Part shown: positions 1-6,698 of the stretch, one piece after another
Numbering within the stretch: position 1 is the first letter of the stretch
Layout of the letters: every line of letters begins with the position of its first letter
Source of the DNA: Bacteroidota bacterium
GTDB lineage: Bacteria > Bacteroidota > Ignavibacteria > SZUA-365
Direction: 5' to 3'
Assembly (NCBI GenBank): GCA_018224415.1
Contig: JAGTUZ010000269.1
Coordinates: 1 to 9,515 of the forward strand
Length of the DNA: 9,515 nt
Position numbers and translations under genes: made by a program
The notes under the pieces: generated by a model
What the model was told of the DNA's origin: nothing
The model's input: only the letters and a program-made list of their open reading frames with translations
The model's database searches: none

Positions 1-60
1 GACGCTTCCCTCGAGGAAATGGACCGCTACTGGGACGAGGCAAAAGCCGCGGAACATTAA
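1..60 (+). CDS. mazG: C-terminal end of MazG-type nucleoside triphosphate pyrophosphohydrolase (partial)
   Basis: Only the last 19 codons and the TAA stop are inside the window. They read DASLEEMDRYWDEAKAAEH. The pattern LEEMDxxWDEAK is what I recognise as the usual C-terminal end of MazG proteins, which hydrolyse (d)NTPs to the monophosphate and pyrophosphate in the cytoplasm and act in nucleotide-pool cleaning. The catalytic domain lies outside the window, so the assignment rests on this tail alone. The gene is convergent with waaA and their stop codons overlap. It is probably functionally unrelated to the glycan genes to its right. Another protein with a similar helical tail cannot be excluded. 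Confidence 0.6.
   Translation, partial: DASLEEMDRYWDEAKAAEH
57..60. other. Overlapping convergent stop codons (mazG/waaA)
   Basis: The four bases TTAA provide TAA on the + strand (58-60, mazG) and TAA on the - strand (57-59, waaA). The two genes meet tail to tail with no intergenic DNA, so any terminator for either gene must lie inside the coding sequence of the other. Confidence 0.6.
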
Positions 61-1340
61 TACTCTTTTTTCTTCACCAGCGGCAGGAGATGGGTGAGGA
101 TATGTGCGGTGGAGCCGGAGCGTTCGGCGACGAAGCGGCCGGCGGCCTCGCCCGCGGCGCGTCGACGATCTCCGTCGGTGAGCAGCATGTCCAGCGCCGT
201 ATGCATGTCGTCCGCGCTGCGGACAACGAAGCCGCCGCCGGCGTTGGCGAGTTCGCGCGCTTCCTGGCTGTTGCCGATCTTCGGACCGTACAGTACCGGA
301 ATGCCGTAGGCCGCGGGTTCGAGCGTGTTGTGCACGTTGCTTTTGAAGCCGCCGCCGACGAAGGCCAGGTCGGCCACGGCGTAGAGGGGAAGCAGGATGC
401 CGATGCTGTCGACGATGAGCATGCGTTCGCCGGCCCATGACGACAGGTAGGAAAATCGAAGATGGGAGACGCTGCCGTTGAGGCGGTATTCGAGAAACTC
501 GAGATGGTCGATGGTGGGTTCGTGCGGCACGAGCACCACAAGCAGATTCGGATCGCGCTCGAGCTGGTGGAACAGCGCGGGCAGCAGCACCTCTTCATCC
601 TCCGGCCACACACTGCCCGCGACCACAACCGTGCGTCCCTCGAGCATGTGCGGCGGCACGAGCGGCCGCTTCCGCGAAAGCGCGGCCTTGCCCGCGACGC
701 GGTCGTAGCGGGTGTCGCCGACCGCCTGGACGCTCGCATGCCGCAGCCGCAGCAGGCGGAAGGCCTCGGCGTCGCGTTCGGAAACCGTCAGGATGGTCTC
801 CATACAGTCGTAGACATGGCGGTGGAAATGGCGGATAAACGGACGCAGGCGTCCGGAATTCATCCGCAGCGTGGCGTTGGCGAGCATGACGGGAATGCCG
901 AGATCGTGGCAGGCCCAGATGTGGTTGGGCCAGACGTCGTAGCGGATGAAGACCGCGGCGGTGGGACGCATCAGCTCGAGGAAGCGCCGGGCGCGTCCGG
1001 CCGAGTCGAAGGGAAGGTACACCACGGCGTCGACGGCGCGGTAACGCAGGTTGTTCTCATAGCCGGAAGGGGAGAAGAACGAGGCGATGATAACCAGTTC
1101 CGGATCCCGTTCGCGCAGCGCCTCGATGATGGGCTTCGCCTGCTCGAATTCTCCCATCGAGGAAGCATGCACCCACAAGCGCCGCGGCGAGGGATTCCCC
1201 CGCAGGAACACGCGCAGGCGCTGCAGCGAACCGTGCCGTCCGCGCATGCCACGCCGCACCTTGCGGTTGAACAGCCACAGTACGCGGAAGGCCAGCCACA
1301 GGGGGGGGAGGACGAGGAGGTTATAGAAAAGCTTCCACAT
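57..1340 (-). CDS. waaA: 3-deoxy-D-manno-octulosonic acid (Kdo) transferase, GT30
   Basis: This enzyme transfers Kdo from CMP-Kdo to the lipid A precursor at the cytoplasmic face of the inner membrane, the first step of LPS core assembly. With the ATG at 1340 the protein is 427 aa, the usual WaaA length (about 425). An N-terminal membrane anchor is visible at residues 4-24 (LFYNLLVLPPLWLAFRVLWL). The GT30 motif WVHASSMGEFEQ follows at 56-67, with E64 matching the catalytic glutamate. Next comes SFFSPSGYE. The nucleotide-sugar-binding region GGGFKSNVHNTLEP ends at residue 342, with H337, N338 and E341. The wording is closest to Bacteroidota/Chlorobiota homologues. The frame stays open upstream to an ATG at 1460, but those 40 residues are Arg/Pro-rich and unlike the family, so I prefer 1340. 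No clear Shine-Dalgarno precedes it. It is divergent from the GT2 gene. Confidence 0.93.
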   Translation of the reverse strand: MWKLFYNLLVLPPLWLAFRVLWLFNRKVRRGMRGRHGSLQRLRVFLRGNPSPRRLWVHASSMGEFEQAKPIIEALRERDPELVIIASFFSPSGYENNLRYRAVDAVVYLPFDSAGRARRFLELMRPTAAVFIRYDVWPNHIWACHDLGIPVMLANATLRMNSGRLRPFIRHFHRHVYDCMETILTVSERDAEAFRLLRLRHASVQAVGDTRYDRVAGKAALSRKRPLVPPHMLEGRTVVVAGSVWPEDEEVLLPALFHQLERDPNLLVVLVPHEPTIDHLEFLEYRLNGSVSHLRFSYLSSWAGERMLIVDSIGILLPLYAVADLAFVGGGFKSNVHNTLEPAAYGIPVLYGPKIGNSQEARELANAGGGFVVRSADDMHTALDMLLTDGDRRRAAGEAAGRFVAERSGSTAHILTHLLPLVKKKEY

Positions 1341-1459
1341 GCAGGTGACGAGTGTCGGGACGGGATGAAGCGGTTGACGAGAACGAGAACGGTGCCGGAG
1401 TCCGAGGGGGTGCATTACGTACTCGCACTCGATTTCCCCAATGTACCATTTTCTGTGCA

Positions 1460-1490
1460 TTGCATATCAGCCCGTTTCCTGATATTTTTG
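1460..1490 (+). promoter_or_regulatory. Candidate Bacteroidota-type promoter (-33 TTG, -7 TATTTTTG) for the glycosyltransferase operon
   Basis: TTG at 1460-1462 is followed after 20 bp by TATTTTTG at 1483-1490, an exact match to the TAnnTTTG -7 box described for the Bacteroidota primary sigma factor. Transcription would start near 1496, leaving a leader of about 22 nt before the proposed TTG start at 1518. A small inverted repeat (1493-1505) sits over the expected start site. This is a motif match only. It depends on the organism using this type of sigma factor. Confidence 0.45.
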
Positions 1491-1492
1491 TG

Positions 1493-1505
1493 GTTTGTAC
1501 CAAAC
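1493..1505. repeat. Short inverted repeat GTTTG-TAC-CAAAC
   Basis: A 5-bp perfect inverted repeat with a 3-nt centre lies immediately downstream of the candidate -7 box, where an operator or an early transcript hairpin could sit. It is short enough to be chance, and nothing else in the window repeats it. Confidence 0.25.
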
Positions 1506-1517
1506 ACCGGTCCACTA

Positions 1518-2504
1518 TTGCAGACATCGGAACAGAACCCGGCCCTACCGCGGCGGGGAGCAGCAGGAGAAGGCGCCGGGACGGACATTTCCGTCGTTGT
1601 TCCCTCCTACAATGAAAATGATTCCCTGCCCGAGCTGTCCGCCCGGCTGGCCGAAGTGCTCTCCGGACTGACCGAGTCCTGGGAGGTGTGGTTCATCGAT
1701 GACGGCTCGCACGACAATTCGATGGGCACGCTGCGTGCGCTGCACGCACGCGACCCGCGCTTCAAGGTGGCGCGCTTCCGCCGCAATTACGGGAAGTCGG
1801 CCGCGCTGGCGGTGGGCTTCGAGCGGGCAGCCGGCCGTTATGTCATCACGATGGACGCCGATCTGCAGGACGACCCCGCGGAGATTCCCGCGCTGATCGC
1901 GAAAATCGACGAGGGGTATGACATGGTGTCGGGCTGGAAGAAAAAGCGTTATGATCCGGTTTCGAAAACCATCCCGTCGAAATTCTTCAATTTCGTTACA
2001 GGCCGCCTCTCGGGCATCGACATCCACGACTTCAACTGCGGCCTGAAGGCCTATCGTGGGGAAGTGGTCAAGTCGGTGAATATCTATGGAGAAATGCACC
2101 GCTATATCCCTGTTCTTGCCAAGATGGCCGGTTTTACCGTCACCGAACTCGTGGTGCAACACCACCCGCGGAAGTACGGACACACGAAATTCGGGCTGAG
2201 CCGTTTCTTCAAGGGCTTTCTCGACCTGCTCTCCGTGCTGTTCACCTCCCGCTACACCCAGCGTCCCCTGCACGTGTTCGGTACGATGGGCGGCGCGATG
2301 CTGGTTGGTGGACTGTTCATCAACGGCTACCTGACCGTCCAATGGCTGATGGGTTATCCCGTCGGCGACCGTCCCATGCTGCTGCTGGGCATCCTGCTCA
2401 TGCTGCTCGGCATCCAACTGATCTCTACTGGCCTGCTGGCCGAAATGATCACAAAGTCCGACGCCAATGCCGACGACTATCACGTGAGCGAAGAACTCGG
2501 TTAG
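1518..2504 (+). CDS. Polyprenyl-phosphate glycosyltransferase, GT2 (GtrB/DPM1-like)
   Basis: This protein probably transfers a sugar from a nucleotide donor to a polyprenyl phosphate at the inner membrane. With a TTG start at 1518 it is 328 aa, a normal length for the family. A GT-A fold begins at residue 23 (DISVVVPSYNE). It carries the nucleotide-binding DDGS (61-64) and the metal-binding DADLQDDP (113-120), followed by WKKKRYDP, FNCGLKAY and RKYGHTKFG. Two C-terminal membrane helices lie at about 252-278 and 287-310. No ATG is close to the domain. The frame is open far upstream, antisense to waaA, with an ATG at 1365 and a GTG at 1455. I chose 1518 because it follows the candidate promoter and leaves a short tail before the domain. 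No Shine-Dalgarno is evident. It is the first gene of the run, and 78 bp separate it from the GT9 gene. The sugar is unknown. Confidence 0.88.
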   Translation: MQTSEQNPALPRRGAAGEGAGTDISVVVPSYNENDSLPELSARLAEVLSGLTESWEVWFIDDGSHDNSMGTLRALHARDPRFKVARFRRNYGKSAALAVGFERAAGRYVITMDADLQDDPAEIPALIAKIDEGYDMVSGWKKKRYDPVSKTIPSKFFNFVTGRLSGIDIHDFNCGLKAYRGEVVKSVNIYGEMHRYIPVLAKMAGFTVTELVVQHHPRKYGHTKFGLSRFFKGFLDLLSVLFTSRYTQRPLHVFGTMGGAMLVGGLFINGYLTVQWLMGYPVGDRPMLLLGILLMLLGIQLISTGLLAEMITKSDANADDYHVSEELG

Positions 2505-2582
2505 TGCCGGAAACACACCTCTGGCTTCAAGCACACGGTAGATTCGACCCCCCGGATCTCGCGCACCCAGACCCACAGGCGA

Positions 2583-3773
2583 ATGAACCCCATGATTCCG
2601 TACAAGTCCGACTGCATTCATTTCCGCGGCGACATCCCCTGCGCACCGCACAAGCGTGAAGGCGTGCACTGCGACGGCTGTGTCTACTACACGCCCGTCG
2701 ACCGCAACATTCTTATCATCAAGCTCGGCGCGATCGGCGACGTGATCCGCACCACACCGCTGCTCGAACGCCTGCGGCGTGAATGGCCCGGCGCACGCAT
2801 CTGGTGGCTGACACACACGCCCGATGTGCTGCCTGCGGGCGTGGACCGCAAGCTGCGCTTCGGCACCGCGAGCGTGCTGGCGCTGTCGGCGATCCGCTTC
2901 GACCTCGCGATCAACCTCGACAAGGATCTCGAGGCCTGCGCGCTGCTCGACCAACTGCAGGCGGGAGTGAAAAAGGGCTTCACCCTTCGCGACGGCGTGT
3001 GCGCGCCGATCGACGACGACGCACGCCACAAGTTCATGACCGGTATCTTCGACGACCTCAACAAGGCCAACACCAAGCACTATGTGTCCGAGATTTTCGA
3101 GGTCTGCGGCTTCGCCTGGCAGGGCGAGCAGTATGTGCTGGATGTCGACCGCCGTTTCGATCTCGAGGGGAAGGCGGAGGCGATGGACGTCGCCATCGGC
3201 GAACGTCCGGTCATCGGTCTGAACACCGGCTGCGGGGGACGCTGGACCAGCCGTCTCTGGCCCGATGCGTCATGGATCGACCTTGCCGCGCGCCTGCGCG
3301 AGGGCGGGTACCTGCCGCTGTTCCTCGGCGGCGAGCAGGAACACGACAAGAACAGCGCCTTCGCCGCCGCATCGGGCGGACTCTATCTCGGCCATTTCTC
3401 GCTCAAGGAATTCATCGCGGAAATGGACCGCTGCGACGTGATCGTTTCCGCGGTGACCATGGCAATGCATCTGGCCATCGGACTGCACAAACCGCTGATC
3501 CTGTTCAACAACATCTTCAACCGTCACGAATTCGAGCTGTACGGCCGCGGAGAGATTCTCGAGCCGTCGAAGCCCTGTACCTGCTTCTTCCAGGCCACCT
3601 GCCGCAACGAAGAGTATCGCTGCATGGAGCATCTCGAGGTCGACCGCGTCTTCGACGCCGTTGTTCGTGCCGTCGACGCAGCGCCTGATGTCACGGCGCA
3701 TGGTGACGCGGTGCATGGTGACACGGCGCATGGTGACGCGGTGCGCGGGGCGGGAGCGGACGAGGGGCGATGA
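2583..3773 (+). CDS. Glycosyltransferase family 9 (heptosyltransferase-like) with cysteine-rich N-terminus
   Basis: GT9 enzymes add heptose or related sugars from ADP-activated donors to LPS core or other surface glycans in the cytoplasm. This 396-aa protein shows the N-terminal Rossmann motif ILIIKLGAIGDVIRTTPLL (about 43-61), whose Asp matches the catalytic Asp of WaaC/WaaF. It also has the C-terminal signature CTCFFQATC...C (C332, C334, C340, C347), which resembles the Cys cluster of WaaF-like proteins. An extra N-terminal Cys set (C11, C20, C30, C33) precedes the fold and could bind metal. The donor-site region reads SAVTMAMHLAIGLHKP rather than the usual D-[ST]-G form, so heptose as the donor sugar is uncertain. 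The C-terminus carries a 15-bp tandem repeat. The stop overlaps the next start as ATGA. A second ATG at 2592 is a possible alternative start. Shine-Dalgarno matches are weak at both. Confidence 0.87.
   Translation: MNPMIPYKSDCIHFRGDIPCAPHKREGVHCDGCVYYTPVDRNILIIKLGAIGDVIRTTPLLERLRREWPGARIWWLTHTPDVLPAGVDRKLRFGTASVLALSAIRFDLAINLDKDLEACALLDQLQAGVKKGFTLRDGVCAPIDDDARHKFMTGIFDDLNKANTKHYVSEIFEVCGFAWQGEQYVLDVDRRFDLEGKAEAMDVAIGERPVIGLNTGCGGRWTSRLWPDASWIDLAARLREGGYLPLFLGGEQEHDKNSAFAAASGGLYLGHFSLKEFIAEMDRCDVIVSAVTMAMHLAIGLHKPLILFNNIFNRHEFELYGRGEILEPSKPCTCFFQATCRNEEYRCMEHLEVDRVFDAVVRAVDAAPDVTAHGDAVHGDTAHGDAVRGAGADEGR
3684..3743. repeat. 15-bp tandem repeat, four units, in the 3' end of the GT9 gene
   Basis: Three clear units of CATGGTGACRCGGYG lie at 3699-3713, 3714-3728 and 3729-3743. 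A degenerate first unit (3684-3698) matches at 12 of 15 positions. They encode PDVTA-HGDAV-HGDTA-HGDAV, a hydrophilic tail beyond the catalytic fold. The unit is a multiple of three, so copy-number change would lengthen or shorten the tail without shifting the frame. Confidence 0.85.
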
Positions 3774-4936
3774 GGATCGTGCTCGTTGGCACGGCCTATC
3801 CGCTGCGCGGAGGCATCGCCCACTACGTGGGCCTTCTGTGGAAGTACCTTTCACGCAGGCACGACGTGTCCATCGTCACCTTCTCGCGGCAGTACCCGAA
3901 GCTGCTCTTCCCCGGAAAATCGCAGGAGGAAAGCGGCGACGCCGGCATTGCCGTCGAGAGCGTGCAGTGGATCGACTCGATCAACCCCTTCAACTGGATT
4001 CGCACCGGAGTACGTGTACGTGCGCTGCGGGCGGACCTGATCGTCTTCAAATTCTGGATGCCCTTCTTCGCGCCGTCCTACGGCACCATTGCCGCCATCG
4101 CGCGCTGGCGGCGCAAAACGCGCACGATGTTTATCTGCGACAACGTCATTCCCCACGAGAAGCGTCCGGGCGACAAATGGCTGACGCAGTTTGCCTTCCG
4201 CTTCATCGACAGCTATGTCGTGCAGTCGCGGGCGGTGGAGCGCGACCTGCGCCTGTGGAAAAAGGATCCGCTGCTCCGGTATCTCCCGCATCCGGTATAC
4301 GAAATCTTCGGCGAGGAAATCACCCGCGATGAGGCGCGCCGCCGCCTGCGGACGGTCGACGCGGCCATGGATCTCGCGAACGACGAACGCGTGCTGCTCT
4401 TTTTCGGATACGTCCGTGATTACAAGGGCCTCGACGTCATCCTCGATGCCATGCCGTCCATTCTCGCGCGGACGAACGTGCGTCTGCTCGTGGTGGGCGA
4501 ATTCTACAACAACGAGCAGCAGTACCGCGACCAGGTGACGCGGCTCGGCATCGGCGACGCGGTGGTGTTCCATTCCGACTACGTGCCCAACGAGGAGGTG
4601 GGGCTGTACTTTTCCGCCGCCGACCTGCTGACCCTCCCGTACAAGTCGGCCACGCAGAGCGGCATCATCCAGATCGCCTACAACTTCCACCGGCCGGTGA
4701 TCGCCACCGATGTGGGCGGACTCGGCGAGGTCATTGTGCACGGACGCACCGGCGCCATCGTGCCGCCCGAAGCGCCGGAAGCGCTGGCCGACGCGGTGGT
4801 CGAATTCTTCGCCGAGGACCGCTTCGACGACGCCCGCGCCGCGGTGATCGAGGAAAAAAAGAAGTATTCATGGGAATACATGGCCGAGGGCATCGAGCAA
4901 CTCTATCAGGAAAGCATCGAGAAGACACGGAGCTGA
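3770..4936 (+). CDS. Glycosyltransferase family 4, GT-B fold
   Basis: This is a cytoplasmic retaining-type glycosyltransferase of 388 aa, probably adding a sugar to a lipid-linked glycan. The N-terminal acceptor domain starts MRIVLVGTAYPLRGGIAHYV, with a Gly-rich loop near residues 14-15. The C-terminal donor domain begins around VLLFFGYVRDYKG (208-220). It continues through VVGEFY and the conserved stretch LPYKSATQSGIIQIAY (289-304), then TDVGGLGEVI and GRTGAIV. The classical E-x7-E of GT4 is not present; the LPY...SATQSG form is a recurring subgroup in this superfamily. Its ATG overlaps the GT9 stop (ATGA), indicating translational coupling, and GAGGGG lies just upstream though closer than ideal. 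The next gene begins 6 bp after its TGA. Acceptor and donor sugars cannot be read from the sequence. Confidence 0.88.
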   Translation: MRIVLVGTAYPLRGGIAHYVGLLWKYLSRRHDVSIVTFSRQYPKLLFPGKSQEESGDAGIAVESVQWIDSINPFNWIRTGVRVRALRADLIVFKFWMPFFAPSYGTIAAIARWRRKTRTMFICDNVIPHEKRPGDKWLTQFAFRFIDSYVVQSRAVERDLRLWKKDPLLRYLPHPVYEIFGEEITRDEARRRLRTVDAAMDLANDERVLLFFGYVRDYKGLDVILDAMPSILARTNVRLLVVGEFYNNEQQYRDQVTRLGIGDAVVFHSDYVPNEEVGLYFSAADLLTLPYKSATQSGIIQIAYNFHRPVIATDVGGLGEVIVHGRTGAIVPPEAPEALADAVVEFFAEDRFDDARAAVIEEKKKYSWEYMAEGIEQLYQESIEKTRS

Positions 4937-4942
4937 ACAAGC

Positions 4943-6685
4943 ATGGCTAAAACGCGCAAGGTCACATCCGCCGCGGCGGGGAAGGGGGAACGCAGGGTCG
5001 TTCCGCCCGCGTTCAATCTCGACGACGTGCTGGACCGCTACATCTGGGTGCTCGTGCCGCTGCTGGTGCTGCTGTACTACTGGTTTGGTTCGGGCTCGAC
5101 CGGCTTTTACCAGGACGACGAAATCGGGCATTACCGCAACATCCGGCAGTTCTGGGGCGACCCGTTCTCGATCATGGGCAACCAGCCCAAGCCGGGATGG
5201 AAAATTCTCATGGTGGTGCCGGGGTTGTTCGGGTTCACTGGAGTCATGCTGGCGCATTGCCTGGTTGCCGCGCTGACGGTGGTGATGACCTACAAGCTCG
5301 GGCGCGCGATGAAGATGAAAAACGCCTCCCTCGCGGCGCTGTTTCTCGCCGCGCAGCCGCTGTACCTGCAGCTTTCCTTCCGCTCGTATTCGGAAATCAC
5401 CGCCGCGCTGTTCATCGTGCTTTCGCTGTACTTCTATTATCGCGAGCGCTGGCTGTGGGCGGCGCTGGCCTCGTCGTACGTGTTCAGCATCCGGCAGGAG
5501 TTCGCCCTGGTCAGCATCGGTCTCGGCGTGATTTTCCTGATGCGCAAACAGTGGATTCCCTTTCTCGCGCTCGCATGGACCCCGCTGCTGCTGGCCACCA
5601 TAGGCTGGCTTGCCACCGGCAACATCATGTGGATGCTCGAGGACATGCAGCGCATCGGCCTGGGCGTGGAGGTGCCGCACAAACCATTCTGGCATTATTT
5701 CGAGACCTATGTCTATATGGTGGGTCCGGTCGTGCTGCCCCTGTTCGTGCTCGGGTACTGGAAGACCTTCCTGCCCCCGGACCGCGTCAAAGAGCAGATA
5801 TCGGAGCACGGATTCTTTTTCTTCACTTTCACCGTCATGTTCGTCTGGGCAGTGATTTCGGCGTGGGACGTCCCGAATTTCGGTGCCAATCCCGGCCACT
5901 GGCGCTATCTGCTGTCCATCGCACCCCTCACCGCGGTGTACGCGGTCAAGGGGGCCAACACATTGTTCGAATCGCGCAGGCCGGACATCGTCTACGGCAT
6001 TCTCGGGGTCTTCACCCTCATGGCAGTGCTTTTCCTCGCGCGCGACACCAATGGACTGATTCTCGTGGACGAACCGCGCTACGATAATATTGCCGTGTTC
6101 ATCGGACTCCTGGCCGTGTACGCCGCCTACGCGACGCTACGAGTGTTGAACACCCAGGTATTTATCGGGCTGCTACTTGTGACATTGGTCGGTTTCACCG
6201 TGTATGCAGAGAAACCCCGCACGCTCGACATTGAGGCGGAGACGGTGCGGCAGGCAGCCGAGTGGTACATGGCCCAGCCCGAGGAATTCCAGCAGCGACC
6301 GCTGTACTGCAACCACGTGCTGTTCCGGTACTTCGCCGATATCGACATCAACGACAGCAACCGCGACCGAGGCGTGCGGCTCGCCGATCTCGCCGACGCC
6401 CCGATCGGATCGGTGATCGTCTGGGAAAGTCATTACGGCTACAACCAGTTCGGCGGCGACGTGCCGCTTGAGTATTTCGACCAGACGCCTGGGTACGTCC
6501 TGCTCCAGCAGTACCTCGCGCCGGACCAGAGCTTCGGCATTTTCATGATCGAGAAAGCCGCAGACGCTGCGACGCCCGATGCGCAGGCCCCGCCGGACGG
6601 AGCCGCGCAGCCCGATGCGCAGACCCCGCCGGACGGAGAAGCGCCGTCAGGTGAAACGTCCGGCCCCCCGGAAGGCGGTCAATAG
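4943..6685 (+). CDS. Multi-pass membrane glycosyltransferase, GT-C superfamily (PMT/ArnT-like)
   Basis: This 580-aa inner-membrane protein has a short basic N-terminus, a first helix at about 33-48 and roughly ten further hydrophobic segments up to residue 422. The first external loop carries YQDDEIGHY with D58, D59 and E60, the acidic motif expected of GT-C enzymes (PMT, ArnT and relatives). These take a sugar from a polyprenyl-phosphate carrier and transfer it outside the membrane. A soluble domain of about 110 residues follows the last helix (about 430-540), then a Pro/Asp/Gly-rich tail with a 36-bp repeat. The start ATG is preceded by GGAG at 4929-4932. It lies 6 bp after the GT4 stop, so it closes the operon. 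Its natural partner is the GT2 gene at the operon start, which could supply the lipid-linked sugar. The acceptor (lipid A/core, glycan or protein) is unknown. I inferred the fold from topology and the acidic motif. Confidence 0.8.
   Translation: MAKTRKVTSAAAGKGERRVVPPAFNLDDVLDRYIWVLVPLLVLLYYWFGSGSTGFYQDDEIGHYRNIRQFWGDPFSIMGNQPKPGWKILMVVPGLFGFTGVMLAHCLVAALTVVMTYKLGRAMKMKNASLAALFLAAQPLYLQLSFRSYSEITAALFIVLSLYFYYRERWLWAALASSYVFSIRQEFALVSIGLGVIFLMRKQWIPFLALAWTPLLLATIGWLATGNIMWMLEDMQRIGLGVEVPHKPFWHYFETYVYMVGPVVLPLFVLGYWKTFLPPDRVKEQISEHGFFFFTFTVMFVWAVISAWDVPNFGANPGHWRYLLSIAPLTAVYAVKGANTLFESRRPDIVYGILGVFTLMAVLFLARDTNGLILVDEPRYDNIAVFIGLLAVYAAYATLRVLNTQVFIGLLLVTLVGFTVYAEKPRTLDIEAETVRQAAEWYMAQPEEFQQRPLYCNHVLFRYFADIDINDSNRDRGVRLADLADAPIGSVIVWESHYGYNQFGGDVPLEYFDQTPGYVLLQQYLAPDQSFGIFMIEKAADAATPDAQAPPDGAAQPDAQTPPDGEAPSGETSGPPEGGQ
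6575..6646. repeat. 36-bp tandem repeat, two units, at the 3' end of the GT-C gene
   Basis: Two adjacent 36-bp units (6575-6610 and 6611-6646) differ at only a few positions. They encode PDAQAPPDGAAQ and PDAQTPPDGEAP in a Pro-rich acidic tail after the last recognisable domain. The unit keeps the reading frame. Confidence 0.8.
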
Positions 6686-6697
6686 GCTGTAGCCTTT
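6684..6697 (+). terminator. Weak hairpin overlapping the operon's last stop codon
   Basis: AGGC-TGTA-GCCT followed by TT could form a 4-bp stem just at the TAG of the GT-C gene. The stem is short and the T-run is only three bases, so it is at best a weak terminator. I list it because no better candidate lies nearby except the 8-bp inverted repeat at 6699-6738. Confidence 0.2.
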
Positions 6698-6698
6698 C

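Larger units (their letters stand above)
1341..1517. promoter_or_regulatory. Divergent intergenic region between waaA and the glycosyltransferase operon
   Basis: This 177-bp stretch separates two divergent genes. Its right half (about 1440-1517) is clearly more AT-rich than the surrounding coding DNA, as expected for a promoter region. A Bacteroidota-like promoter for the rightward operon is annotated separately. On the - strand I see only a poor match to a TAnnTTTG box (TACATTGG, 1438-1445) with no good upstream partner, so the waaA promoter is not identified. The extent depends on the chosen starts at 1340 and 1518. Confidence 0.5.

Noticed and set aside
462..1517. Upstream part of the + strand open frame leading into the GT2 gene
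   Set aside because: Most of it is antisense to waaA, whose motifs are clear. The encoded sequence is Arg/Gly/His-rich with no domain, and the GT2 fold begins only after about 1580.
1341..1517. tRNA or small RNA gene in the AT-richer gap
   Set aside because: No cloverleaf arms, TTCGA-type loop or strong terminator hairpin could be found in either gap by eye.
2505..2582. Possible small gene or attenuator between GT2 and GT9
   Set aside because: Only 78 bp, with no start/stop pair encoding anything recognisable and no strong hairpin with a T-run. It is more likely a short leader within the operon.
2342..2659. 105-codon + strand open frame across the GT2/GT9 junction
   Set aside because: It overlaps the GT2 membrane helices and the GT9 N-terminus in another frame, and its translation is Arg/His/Pro-rich with no motif.
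1545..3080. Long - strand open frame (511 codons) opposite GT2 and GT9
   Set aside because: It mirrors two genes with recognisable catalytic motifs. Long antisense frames are expected in GC-rich coding DNA, and its translation shows no family motifs.
3851..5899. Long - strand open frames opposite GT4 and the GT-C gene
   Set aside because: His/Glu/Arg-rich shadow translations with no motif, directly opposite well-supported genes.
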